Shown one piece after another: positions 1 to 9,100 of a DNA stretch of 26,060 nt. Position numbers and translations under genes: made by a program. Each line of letters begins with the position of its first letter. Position 1 is the stretch's first letter. The notes under the pieces are model-generated. The model worked only from the letters and a program-made list of their open reading frames with translations, ran no database searches and had not been told where the DNA came from. Source of the DNA: Clostridia bacterium (lineage in GTDB: Bacteria; CBDUZB01; JAGLHV01); assembly GCA_030595925.1 (NCBI GenBank), contig JAUVLC010000026.1, forward strand, positions 1 to 26,060. Direction: 5' to 3'.

Positions 1-20
1 TCAAAACAAAAGACAAAGAC

Positions 21-58
21 AATTTTTCCCCCTTTGAAAAAGGGGGTTAGGGGGATTT
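21..58 (+). repeat. Dispersed C5/G5 hairpin repeat, copy 1
   Basis: The core at 28-46 reads CCCCCTTTGAAAAAGGGGG and can fold into an 8-bp stem, followed by GTTAGGGGGATTT-type sequence. A near-identical copy lies in the opposite orientation at 1745-1782, together with the same GACAAAAGAC-like flank. I know this kind of element as a common intergenic repeat in many bacterial genomes. It lies just upstream of the first gene and could also act as a weak RNA hairpin. Confidence 0.75.
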
Positions 59-113
59 AGTTAAAAGATGGGTGAATTTTAAAAAAAGTCAAGAGAGGGG
101 AGGTGAAAAAACA

Positions 114-647
114 GTGTGGATTTTGAAAAGGGGAATAAAAAAGGGGGTAGTTTTATTATATCCGATGGTAATAATTTGTTTTCTTTTATTACCGGTAAAA
201 GCATTTTCTCAGGATAAATGGAAGACACAGGAAGGATTTGATTTTTATGCCAGGACTCCGATGAATGCTTCTTTACGGTCATTATTATTACCGGGTTGGG
301 GACAATTCTTTAATCAACAAAAGACAAAAGGCTATATTATTACTGCAGGAGCATTGGCAGGTTTAACCGGAGCGATATTGATGTACAGTAAAGCCAATGA
401 TACTTACAGTAAATATGAAAAGAAGAAAGAGCCTGAACATCCTTTGTATGATGATTATTGTGAGCAGTTGGATACGAGTAGAATTTGCGGATATGTGGCA
501 GCAGCTTTTTGGACATGGGGAGTAATAGATGCTTATTTATTTGCTTCTTCTTCAACCACAAGTGCTAAAGGAGAAAAAAAAGAAGGGTTGGTTTTTCAAA
601 TGCAGGGAACAGAGCGATTTGTTTTGGCCTATAATAAACTGTTTTAG
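114..647 (+). CDS. Small exported membrane protein, DUF5683-like
   Basis: Function unknown. I chose the GTG at 114 because GGGGAGGTG (97-105 region) sits at proper spacing and the protein then begins with a clean signal sequence (hydrophobic run, likely cleavage near KAFSQ). A longer GTG start at 72 adds 14 charged residues and is less likely. The segment SLLLPGWGQFFN followed by a KG and a hydrophobic stretch is the hallmark of the DUF5683 type of envelope protein, with a second membrane segment near the C-terminus (CGYVAAAFWTWGVIDAYLF). The protein is short (178 residues from this start). It is 38 nt upstream of a lipoprotein gene and probably co-transcribed. The family assignment is from motif recognition only. 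Confidence 0.75.
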   Translation: MWILKRGIKKGVVLLYPMVIICFLLLPVKAFSQDKWKTQEGFDFYARTPMNASLRSLLLPGWGQFFNQQKTKGYIITAGALAGLTGAILMYSKANDTYSKYEKKKEPEHPLYDDYCEQLDTSRICGYVAAAFWTWGVIDAYLFASSSTTSAKGEKKEGLVFQMQGTERFVLAYNKLF

Positions 648-685
648 TGTTTTGCAGAATTTTAAATAATTAAAAGGAGAAAAAA

Positions 686-1354
686 ATGAAAAAGAGTTTA
701 ATTTATTTAATTGCAACTGCAGTGGTCGGAGGGTTTTTATTTGGTTGTACACCGTTAGAGCAATCGGTAAAAAAAGATACAGGAGCCGGTTCTACGGCGA
801 AAGTAAAAACTGCTGTTTCTAAAAGAAGTTCTACCGGATTTAAACCATTTTATATCTATACGGAAGAAGGTTCTATGAGCAACAACTATTGTCCTTCCGG
901 TTGGATGGGAGACATAAGTGATTTGAAAATGGATGGTGCCTGGGCAATAAAACCTCATTCCGGAAGAACCTGTTCTAAAATTTCTTATTCGGCAAAAGGG
1001 CCTAATGGCTGGGCCGGTATTTATTGGCAGGAACCGGCAAATAATTGGGGAACGGTAAAAGGTGGTTTCAATTTAACGGGAGCAACAAAGTTTACTTTTT
1101 GGGTAAGGGGTGAAGAAGGGGGAGAAAAAGTCGGAGGTTTTACAATAGGAGGAATAATGGATGGTTCCGTTTCTTCCGATACGGCTAATGCGGGTCTTAC
1201 TGTGATAGTATGTACCAAAGAATGGAAACAATATACAATTGATTTAACCGGAAAAGATATGTCCAATATTATTAGCGGGCTTTCCTTTTCAATTGCTAAA
1301 GGAGATAATCCCGGCGGAGCTATTTTCTATTTAGATGATGTAAGATATGAATAA
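686..1354 (+). CDS. Lipoprotein with jelly-roll (CBM-like) C-terminal module
   Basis: A 222-residue protein with a type II signal peptide and lipobox LFGC (Cys21), followed by a Ser/Lys-rich linker to about residue 50. The C-terminal module runs from about 51 to 222. It has the pattern FYIY, NNYCPSGWMGD, PHSGRTC, GWAGIYWQEPANNWG, NLTGATKFTFWVRGE, EWKQYTIDLTGKD and final YLDDV, typical of an all-beta carbohydrate-binding-module-like domain found in many uncultivated bacteria. The same pattern recurs in the protein at 1990-2898, so the two are paralogous in this part. The RBS AAAGGAG (674-680 region) supports the ATG. Binding of a glycan is an inference; no catalytic residues are recognised. 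Confidence 0.85.
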   Translation: MKKSLIYLIATAVVGGFLFGCTPLEQSVKKDTGAGSTAKVKTAVSKRSSTGFKPFYIYTEEGSMSNNYCPSGWMGDISDLKMDGAWAIKPHSGRTCSKISYSAKGPNGWAGIYWQEPANNWGTVKGGFNLTGATKFTFWVRGEEGGEKVGGFTIGGIMDGSVSSDTANAGLTVIVCTKEWKQYTIDLTGKDMSNIISGLSFSIAKGDNPGGAIFYLDDVRYE

Positions 1355-1576
1355 ACGACGGTTCAGTTAGTGCTAAAAGTTTAATTGGTTAGATAGTTCA
1401 TTGTTGGATGATTAATAATTAAAGTAATGGTGTAGGAGTGGCTAAGGTTTGTTTAGAAAGAATAAATACTGTCATTCCTATACGTTCTTTTTTAAGAAAT
1501 TAATTAGAAAAAAAATAAAATTAAAAAATGTTATTCCTTGATAGTGTCTTTAAACTTGATCTTTGTTTTTTATTTT

Positions 1577-1597
1577 CCTCTCCCTTGACGGGAGAGG
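1577..1597 (+). repeat. CCTCTCCC/GGGAGAGG hairpin repeat
   Basis: A perfect 8-bp inverted repeat, CCTCTCCC and GGGAGAGG around a TTGAC loop, followed by GATTAAGGTGAGGGTG. This resembles the widespread dispersed repeat seen in many bacterial intergenic regions. There is no T-run after it, so it is a poor intrinsic terminator, although it lies about 220 nt downstream of the lipoprotein gene. Confidence 0.6.
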
Positions 1598-1644
1598 ATT
1601 AAGGTGAGGGTGTCTGTGCCCGTCTTTTTCTTTGTTTTTTTGTA

Positions 1645-1700
1645 GTTAACTAATAACTTATAACTAATAACTAATAACTTATAACTAATAACTTATAACT
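1645..1700 (-). repeat. AT-rich tandem repeat of TAACTAATAACTTA units
   Basis: This 56-nt stretch consists of tandem, slightly varied units built from TAACTAATAACT and TATAACTAATAAC. Read on the minus strand it becomes AGTTATAAGTTATTAGTT, the same word found in plus orientation at 12239-12270. It is flanked at both ends by GTAGTT. It carries no open frame of interest. Confidence 0.75.
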
Positions 1701-1707
1701 GTAGTTT

Positions 1708-1833
1708 CTGTGCTTTGATGCCTTTGTGCCTGTCGTTTGTCCAAATCCCCCTAACCCCCTTTTTCAAAGGGGGAAAGATTGTCTTTTGTCTTTATCTGTT
1801 GTCTATGGACTATCGACTGTGGACTATAGACTA
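1708..1833 (-). repeat. Intergenic repeat mosaic (inverted orientation)
   Basis: This segment is a chain of repeat words that recur elsewhere in the window in the opposite orientation. They are TGCTTTGATGCCTTTGTGCC (complement of the AGGCACAAAGGCATCAAGG word at 12135-12165), the C5/G5 hairpin at 1755-1773, GTCTTTTGTC, and TCTATGGACTATCGACTG (complement of the GTCCATAG family). The whole gap 1355-1989 (about 635 nt) has no convincing gene. The open frame at 1726-1941 is a translation of these repeats. Confidence 0.7.
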
Positions 1834-1851
1834 AATCTGTTTTTTATTATT

Positions 1852-1874
1852 TGTAGTTGCCTCATTTATGAGGC
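1852..1874 (+). repeat. REP-like element, GTAG plus GCCTCAT palindrome
   Basis: GTAG at 1853-1856 is followed by TT and the inverted repeat GCCTCAT-TT-ATGAGGC (1859-1874). A tetranucleotide GTAG at the 5-prime foot of a short hairpin is the defining architecture of REP sequences mobilised by TnpA_REP (RAYT) enzymes. A second, weaker GCCC/GGGC palindrome follows at about 1877-1900. Confidence 0.65.
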
Positions 1875-1989
1875 GAGCCCGTCAGTCTGTATGGGTGGGC
1901 AGGCAAAAAGGGTTGTGGTTTCTAAACAAAAAAATCCATAAAATAATGTCAATAATTTTTGGCATTACTCAAAAAAGGGGGTATTTAAA

Positions 1990-2898
1990 ATGAAGAAAAA
2001 CAGAGTGTATTTATTAGCTGTTGTTTTGTTGGTAAGTTTCGTTTCTTTAGGCATTTTTAGCTGCAGTAAGAAAAAGAAGCTCACTTTAAGCTCGTTGATA
2101 ATTAGTGTAACACCAAATCCGGCATCAGTAACGGTTGGCAATACCGAAAATTTTATTGCCACAGCTTTGCGTGATGGTGACCCGACGGAAGTAGATTTTT
2201 CCTGGTCGGTAAATTCCGATACACCGGGCAGTACAGTGGGGACAATAACTGCCGAAGGAGTATTTACTGCCGGGTCTACTTCCGGGGAAGGAACGGTCGT
2301 TGCCTCTGCAGAAGGAGACAGCGGCAGCGCCGATGTAACTGTGAGTGGACCGATAATAGTAACTTTTCCGTTTTATGTGTATAAAGATGAAAATGATTTG
2401 GCTAATCATTATTGTTGTTCTTATTGGGAAGGGGACACCAGTCTTACTGGTATGGAAATGGGGCAATGTGCTATTAATCCTCACTCAGGAACTACTTGCT
2501 TGAAATTTACTTTTTGTTATGATAGTTATTGGTGGTCTGCTTTTTGGTGGGAAGAACCAGCTGATTTTATGAAGAATAGTGGAGTGCCGGGTCCTGGAAA
2601 GGGATATAAGTTAACAGGGGCATCAAAACTTACCTTTTGGGCAAGAAGGGAAACCAATGATCCCTCGACTCAATTCTTATTTGGATTAGGATACGAGAAC
2701 AAGAATGGTGGTAGTGATTCTTGTGGATATATTAGGAGTCAACCTGATTTAGCTTTAACTCAGAGTTGGCAACAATTTACCATCCCATTGGGAGTAAAAG
2801 ATTTGTCGTACATTAGCGGGGGATTTGAAGCTGCTAGTTGGGGAGCGAAAGGTGATAAAGTTGTTATTTATCTTGACGATATAATGTTTGAGGAATAA
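1990..2898 (+). CDS. Lipoprotein with Ig-like domain and CBM-like module
   Basis: A 302-residue surface or periplasmic lipoprotein. The signal peptide ends in the lipobox IFSC (Cys25), followed by a KKKK stretch. Residues about 34-118 form a bacterial Ig-like (BIG2-type) domain, with ISVTPNPASVTVGNTENFIA, VDFSWSVNS, TAEGVFTAGSTSGEGTVVAS and SADVTVSG as the usual strand pattern. Residues about 122-302 are the jelly-roll-like module shared with the lipoprotein at 686-1354 (NHYCCSYWEGD, PHSGTTCLKF, FWWEEPAD, LTGASKLTFWAR, QQFTIP, YLDDIMFE). AAAAAAGGGGG upstream serves as RBS. Ligand unknown; a glycan is the best guess from the fold. The extra Ig domain probably acts as a spacer. Confidence 0.85.
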   Translation: MKKNRVYLLAVVLLVSFVSLGIFSCSKKKKLTLSSLIISVTPNPASVTVGNTENFIATALRDGDPTEVDFSWSVNSDTPGSTVGTITAEGVFTAGSTSGEGTVVASAEGDSGSADVTVSGPIIVTFPFYVYKDENDLANHYCCSYWEGDTSLTGMEMGQCAINPHSGTTCLKFTFCYDSYWWSAFWWEEPADFMKNSGVPGPGKGYKLTGASKLTFWARRETNDPSTQFLFGLGYENKNGGSDSCGYIRSQPDLALTQSWQQFTIPLGVKDLSYISGGFEAASWGAKGDKVVIYLDDIMFEE

Positions 2899-2952
2899 GA
2901 GCAAATAATAATAGAGATAATAGAGGAATTTAGTTTGAGGGTATATAGCGAG

Positions 2953-4620
2953 ATGAAAAAAATAGGGCATGTTTTTTTGTGTTTTTTCTTCGTTTTTAGT
3001 TTTTTGCTTTTCAGTCATTTTTTAGTTCAGGCAAAGTGGCAGATAGAAATCCTTGATGCGGAGGATGATGTAGGGCAATATACCTCTATTGCCATAGATA
3101 AAGATAATTACCCTCATATTAGCTATTGTGGATTCCATACAGAAAATGAAATTAAATATATTAACTGGAATGGAATTTTGTGGAATAAAGAAGTAGTTAC
3201 TTCGATAGCAATGATTAGTACAGCATATGCTTCTATGAAAACAGACAAAAAGGATAATCCACATATTGGTTATTGTAAGGGACCTGGTTCCTGGAGTTTG
3301 AAATGTGCTGATTATGATGGTGATTTTTGGAATATAAAAGAAATAGAATGCATAACCGGTCACATGTTTAAAGGGGTATCCCTTGCCGTGGATGGAAATA
3401 ATTATCCTCATATTTCCTATGTGGAAAGTTTTCCATGTCCTCCTTTTAATCTTGAACTTAAATATACCTGGTGGGATGGTTATTCATGGGAAGGGAAAGG
3501 AATTATAGATTATGTGTATAGTACGGTAGGGGTAACTATAGCCGATACCTCGTTAGCCCTTGATACAAATTATGATGCACATATAAGTTACTATTATAAT
3601 GACGGAAATAACTGTGGTTTAAAATATGTTAAAGGGAAAGGTTATATCTGGCCTACAGCGGAATTTGTAGATCAGGCAGGCAATGTAGGAAAATATAGTT
3701 CCCTTAAACTTGATTCCAGCGGAAATATTTGTATTAGTTATTACGACATTGAAAACAAAACTCTTAAATATGCCCTTAAAAAAGTAGGACTTACCTGGTT
3801 TCCTTCCACAATAGATTCTTCCGGCGATGTTGGGCAATACACTTCCTTGCAAATTGATTCTAATGACAATCCCCACATAAGTTACTATGATGCTTCTAAT
3901 GGCCGTCTTAAATATGCCTATAAGAATGGTTCTTCTCCCTGGGCTATTGAAATAGTTGATGCCGAAGGTAAAGTAGGACAGTATTCTTCGCTGGCTTTAG
4001 ATGAAAATGACCATCCGCACATAAGTTATTATGATGAAACTAACGGCGATCTTAAATATGCTAAATGGATTCCCACTTATTTTATTAAAGGTTATGTTAA
4101 AACTTCGTATGGTTTGGGATTGGAAGGTATAACCTTAACTTTATCCGGTGATGATTCAAAAACTTATACTACTACGGATACAGGATACTATGAATTTCTC
4201 GATTTAGTTACAGGGAATTATACTCTTACTGCTGCTAAATACGATGGGACTATTTTGTTTGAACAGGAAAAATCATTTGTTTTAGAAAATAATTTGGAAA
4301 ATCAAAATTTTATCGGTCTGCAAATCGGAGAAATTGAGAAGGAAATAGCGGTACACAATTATCCCAATCCCTCTTGTCGGGGGAAGGGAACTACTTTTGT
4401 TTATACTGTTGGTAAAGCAAATAATGTTTCGCTAAATATTTACACTGATGTAGGGGAATTTGTAAGAACAGTTGTGGATAGTTATATTGAACCGGGCACT
4501 TATGAAGCAGAATGGAACGGTAAGGATATTCATGGAAATCAGATGGAAGCGGGTTTGTATTTTGTTGTTTTAAAAGTAGGAAATAAAGTGACAAAAAACG
4601 CGTTGATTATTCTTCCTTGA
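2953..4620 (+). CDS. Secreted seven-bladed propeller protein with C-terminal sorting-type domain
   Basis: Signal peptide with likely cleavage after VQA (residue 27). Residues about 28-372 contain seven repeats of 45-55 residues with the consensus VGQYTSL-x-D-x4-PHISYYD-x5-LKYA; repeats 5-7 are clearest and repeats 1-4 degenerate, giving a beta-propeller. The N-terminal KWQIEIL strand looks like the closing strand. Residues about 374-455 (IKGYVKTSYGLGLEGITL, GYYEFLDL, NYTLTA) are a carboxypeptidase-regulatory-like domain. Residues 468-555 begin HNYPNPS and contain EFVRTVVD, YEAEWNGKD and MEAGLYFVVL, a FlgD-like or type IX sorting-type C-terminal domain. The ATG at 2953 gives a typical MKK signal peptide; a TTG at 2935 with AGAGGA upstream would add six residues. 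Ligand unknown; surface display or secretion is inferred. Confidence 0.8.
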   Translation: MKKIGHVFLCFFFVFSFLLFSHFLVQAKWQIEILDAEDDVGQYTSIAIDKDNYPHISYCGFHTENEIKYINWNGILWNKEVVTSIAMISTAYASMKTDKKDNPHIGYCKGPGSWSLKCADYDGDFWNIKEIECITGHMFKGVSLAVDGNNYPHISYVESFPCPPFNLELKYTWWDGYSWEGKGIIDYVYSTVGVTIADTSLALDTNYDAHISYYYNDGNNCGLKYVKGKGYIWPTAEFVDQAGNVGKYSSLKLDSSGNICISYYDIENKTLKYALKKVGLTWFPSTIDSSGDVGQYTSLQIDSNDNPHISYYDASNGRLKYAYKNGSSPWAIEIVDAEGKVGQYSSLALDENDHPHISYYDETNGDLKYAKWIPTYFIKGYVKTSYGLGLEGITLTLSGDDSKTYTTTDTGYYEFLDLVTGNYTLTAAKYDGTILFEQEKSFVLENNLENQNFIGLQIGEIEKEIAVHNYPNPSCRGKGTTFVYTVGKANNVSLNIYTDVGEFVRTVVDSYIEPGTYEAEWNGKDIHGNQMEAGLYFVVLKVGNKVTKNALIILP

Positions 4621-4700
4621 GGAGAAAAAAAGTTGCATAAACCAATGCACTTCGTTGCAAGCATAATATCAAGTCTGTTATCATTGGGATGGAAGAAAAG

Positions 4701-4837
4701 TGTAGTTGCTCAATTTAGATATTGTTGAAAGATTCTGTAGCGGTGGCATTTATGTCACATTTTTAAAAAAGCGATGGTAAATATTGATAGAGGTTAATAA
4801 ACCTATTCTGATCACAGACGAAGGATCAAATCGCTAC
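4701..4837. repeat. Cluster of REP-like palindromes in the 4621-5059 gap
   Basis: GTAG at 4737-4740 is followed by CGGTGGCATTTATGTCAC, whose GTGGCAT/ATGTCAC arms pair. A convergent partner ends in CTAC at 4834-4837, with a TGATC/GATCA hairpin (4809-4828) on its inner side. A third, decayed copy lies at 4701-4724 (TGTAGTTGCTCAATTT). AGGTT-AATA-AACCT (4791-4804) adds a small central hairpin. The rest of the 440-nt gap up to the RDD gene shows no recognisable gene. Confidence 0.5.
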
Positions 4838-5059
4838 CATTAGAAACAATTTTACATTTTTTAACAATATTTTAAGTGCGTCCATTCGCCAAACAGATAA
4901 TGGATAGGTGCCGGGCTACACTACCTTTTTAAATTCCAAAGAACATTAAAGAGGAAGGGATTCAATTTAGAAAAAAGGAAAAAACTTTCCGCTATTTTGG
5001 AAAACCTATGTAAACATTAGACTAATCTCTATAATCCTACAAGAGGAGGAATATGATAA

Positions 5060-6109
5060 ATGGAAAAAACAAAGCAGTATCCGAAGAGTGATCTTTTTAA
5101 AAGATTTATTGCTTTACTAATTGATAATGCTTGTTGCTTTGTTGTTTCTTTTATCCCTGTAATTGGGGGAATAACAGGGTGTGTGTACTTTTTGTTTCGT
5201 GACGGCTTTGAGTGGGAATTTATTAGATATCAAAGTTTGGGCAAAAAATTAATGAAGTTAAAAGTTGTCGTTTTTAAGGGTGACAAAAATATGCTTGATT
5301 TGAAACTTTCATTTATGCGGAACTGGTTATTTGCACTTCCGTTGGCTCTAAGTATTGTTCCATTTGTGGGGTGGATTTTAGCTCTTTCAGTTGGTATTAT
5401 CGTCTGGCTAATAGAGGGAATAAAGGTAATTACAGATCCAAAAGGAAGAAGATTTGGTGATGAGTTTGCAGATACGCAGGTAGTAGAAGAGACGGTAAAA
5501 GTAATTGATCAACAACCAAGCGTAGAGTTGGGAATTGAGAAGAAGAAATACTCAAGGACCTCTAATGTGCTTTTGGTTATGGGTACTATTTGTTTGGTTG
5601 TTATTCTTGGTTTGGGGTTTGGCTCTTACAAGGTTTATCAAGGGATAAAGGGAGTGTTAATAGATGAGGTAATTGAAGAAAAAACTGGAGATGTTGGAGA
5701 GGAGATAAGAACGAAGATGGGGGAAAAGGTTGTTGAAAAAGTGTTAGGTGTAGATTGCAAATTTGGTAAACTACCTAAGCATTTTTTAAAGGATATACCC
5801 ATATATGAGGGGGCAAAAGTAGAAACGAGCATGGAGTTTGGAGGAAAAATGTTAAGTATCACATTGAGAATATTGGCACCTCTGGATGAAGTAGTGAAAT
5901 ATTATAAAATAGAGTTTAAAAAAAGAGATTGGGAAATTGTAATGGGATTTACACAAGAAGGAATTTCATCTTTTGCTGCTACAAAAGATGATGGGAAAGA
6001 AATTCAGATACAATTTGAGGAGAATGAAAAAGAGACAACCATTGACTTAGTGTATTTTTATGGAAGACAGGAATTAGGACTAGAAGGAAAGAAAAATGAT
6101 AAGATTTAG
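5060..6109 (+). CDS. RDD-family membrane protein with C-terminal extracytoplasmic domain
   Basis: A 349-residue inner-membrane protein. Residues about 8-140 are an RDD domain: the Arg of LFKRFIALLIDN, the Asp in the same helix, further hydrophobic helices, and the typical GRRFGDEFADTQVV ending. After a charged linker, a third hydrophobic segment (about 172-193, LLVMGTICLVVILGLGFG) leads to a soluble C-terminal domain from about 235. That domain contains LKDIPIYEGAKVETS, DEVVKYYKIEFKKRDWEI and FAATKDDGKEIQIQF, the pattern of a small alpha/beta domain found in bacterial membrane proteins. AAGAGGAGG (5041-5048 region) is a strong RBS. The stop overlaps the next gene by 14 nt, which indicates translational coupling. 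The exact role is unknown; the RDD fold is associated with transport or ion handling, and here may simply anchor a partner of the giant VWA protein. Confidence 0.8.
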   Translation: MEKTKQYPKSDLFKRFIALLIDNACCFVVSFIPVIGGITGCVYFLFRDGFEWEFIRYQSLGKKLMKLKVVVFKGDKNMLDLKLSFMRNWLFALPLALSIVPFVGWILALSVGIIVWLIEGIKVITDPKGRRFGDEFADTQVVEETVKVIDQQPSVELGIEKKKYSRTSNVLLVMGTICLVVILGLGFGSYKVYQGIKGVLIDEVIEEKTGDVGEEIRTKMGEKVVEKVLGVDCKFGKLPKHFLKDIPIYEGAKVETSMEFGGKMLSITLRILAPLDEVVKYYKIEFKKRDWEIVMGFTQEGISSFAATKDDGKEIQIQFEENEKETTIDLVYFYGRQELGLEGKKNDKI

Positions 6110-9100
6110 TAGTTGTGCAAAGTATATAGTTTTTAGTATTATTATTTTAGGAATAGGGGTAATATTATATTTTTTATTTAACATTTCAAGAAATAAAAGG
6201 ACATTTTTTTTAGGAAAAAGATATTCATACATAGAAGAAAAATCCAAACAACTCGATTTCAACGCTGACAAGATATTATCGTTTGTCAAGAATGAAATTA
6301 GATATGAAAAATATAATGGTTGCTTAAGGGGAACAGTAGGCACATTATGGTCGAAGGCAGGGAATGATATAGATAAATGTAGTTTAGCTATTGAATTATT
6401 AAAATATGCAGGTGTAGATACAAAGTTGCTTAAAGGTGGTAATGAATACTTTATTGGCTATAAAAAAGACAAGGATTGGATTTCATTCTGTCCTGTTTCA
6501 GAGGCGAAAGAAGAAAAATTTGAAGTTTTAAAAGATATTCCGGATATTATTAAACATAAATTAGAAATTATTGTGAGATGTTATTATAATGGTTCAAATT
6601 ATGAAGATGATATTATTTATAAGAATGATACAGCATTTTTTATAAACAGGAAGAATGTTTTGGAATTTAAGAAAAAAATGTTTGGTAGAGGTAAGGTAGT
6701 GCCTTGTTTAATATGTGGCGATGAAATTATTCAGGGAAAGGGAAATATAGAGAAAATAAAGAAATTGGTATTAATTTTTAATATTTACTCTCCAAATAAG
6801 GAGAAACAGGTATATCAACGAACTATTTTTGATATAAACCGTGAAGTTGGACATCGGATAGGAAAAATAAAAGATAAATATGTGTTTATTGTTTTGCCTA
6901 ATTTTATAGATAGAAACATATTAGAAAAAGAATCACGTATATTTCGTTCAAATAAAGAAAAGATGCCTATAGATGATGAAATTGTTTTTAAAAATCATCT
7001 ATTATGTATGAGTTTTGCAGTAATATCTGACATAAATACGAAAAAGATATTAAGAAATACAAACGGTAAAGGGTATTTTACTTCACCAAGAATAATTATT
7101 GCTTCCAGAGAATTTGAGATGATAGGGGGGAAAGAAATGCCTAATCAAAGTTTAGATTTGTTAAAAAATAACATAGCATTATTCTCTCCTGATTACAAGA
7201 AAATCAATACTATGCGTGGTATTGGCGACAATGTCATAGAAGGAATGGTTTTGGATATATTCACTAATCAAAAATGTATTACTACTACCCATTTATTTAA
7301 TGAATTATATAAAGAGAATTACGGATATGAAGACAGTACATTTTCTAAAAGGGTTTCTTTATATCTTCATAATTTGCAGAAAATAGTTAGTGAAAATAAA
7401 GATGTAATTTTGACTATAAGTTCGGGGGGATATTCCGTAAAGATAAAAAATTGTTTCCCCGGAGTAGAAAAGAGCGAAAAAGAATTAAGTGTTTTATTTG
7501 CTGAAGATGAGAAAGTAGTATTAGAAAAGAACTTTCCAAAGAAATTAGCTTTCGTCAGGGATAAGGATAAAAATATTTATTATGTGAATTATAGAAAAGA
7601 AAGCATTGAGGATTTATCTTTTTTAATTGAAGATATTTTTATGAGAGGATTTCAATTAGGGCTAAACTATGAACCCGTTATAGCTAAAACTAAAGAGATA
7701 CTTGAGACCGAAAAATTAAAAATTACAAATACAAATAAGATTGTGTATAGCCTTACTGTAGATAATAAAGAACATAAATTAACCGCATATCTCAGGAGAA
7801 AAAAAGGTAATAAATTTAATATGGATTGGGTTGTAGAACATGGGAGAATTATGGGTTCTGCAAAAGTTCGTTATCCGGTAAAATATATATTTAGAATTGA
7901 TGATGTGATGTTTGAGAAGGATTTTAGTGGTATCAAAAAAATTGCTTTTGGTATTGAAGACTATATGATAGAGGATAGAGAGAACATGAAAGTTTCAGAA
8001 AATTATGAAGATTATGAAATTGTATATAATGGGAAGAGCATAGTTGTAGAGACTATGGTGTTAAAAGATAATAAAGACACAAAGATCTGGATTTTTAATG
8101 ATAAAAAGAGTTATTTAGTGTTGAAATTAGAATCCACAAATTATAAGCATGAAATTAAATCAATCACTAATGGAGAAGTTGATAATATTCTGTGTGGAAA
8201 AGTTAGTGACGAAAAGAGCAAAAAAGGAATTAATAATGTTACTGTTTCTCTTTTAAAAACGAAACTTTTCGTGACAACCTGGGGAGATGGCAGTTTTGAA
8301 ATCAACTTTAATGAACCTGTAAATTTAATAGATAATTCTGTTATATTGTTTTTAGATAACTCCGGCAGTATGGGTGATACATTGAAAAACAATCCCAAAA
8401 GTTCTACCAAAACGGAGTTGGCACAGAAAGCGGCTTTTAATTTGTTAGAAAATCTTCCTCAAAAGACTGAGATAATGTACTGTAATTTTTTGGGGGGTAA
8501 TCCATTTAGTGTCGATAAAGAACGTGTTAAAAAAGATATCTCTAATACTATAGGAGGTGCTGGAACGCCTTTAACTACATCTGTTTATAATGTCTTACAA
8601 TCAATGGACAAAGGCGCTTTAGGTAAAAATCAAAAAATAATCTTACTTTCTGATGGGAAAAATGTGGAGAAAAAAGAAACAATGGCAGAAGCCTATAAAA
8701 AATCTAATTATAAAGTGCCTTTTTATACTCTAGGATTTGATATCGAAGCAGGCAGTAAAGCTGAGGAAGAATTAAAAGAGATTGCCGATATAAGTGGCGG
8801 TAAATATGTGAGGGCAGAAAACTTAAAAGAGTTAAAGAAAGCATTTTTTGAATTTTCAAAACCAATTGTTGAAGAGAATAATGATACAATTAATATTTCG
8901 GTAGAGGGTTATGAAGAGGTTCACCAAGAGATTTTTTTAGATAGGAAATATGAGTCTTTAGAATTTAGTTTAAAAAGAAAGAATATAAAAACAGAAGAGG
9001 AAGGAAAAAAAGTTATAATTTTTTTAAAGGAAAATTTGACGAAATTAGAAGATCTAAAAATCAGGAAACAAGCAAAGGAATTAGTGAGTAAAGCAGTATT

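Noticed and set aside
1726-1941. 71-codon plus-strand frame beginning MPVVCPNPPNPLFQ
   Set aside because: It translates the C5/G5 hairpin, GTCCATAG and REP repeats; there is no RBS and the peptide is repeat-derived.
4840-5030. Possible transposase or integrase remnant
   Set aside because: I translated the frames by eye; some Arg/Lys-rich stretches appear, but no motif or length supports a remnant.
5030-5035. TATAAT just upstream of the RDD gene
   Set aside because: No acceptable -35 box at 16-18 nt and the start site would fall in the Shine-Dalgarno sequence.
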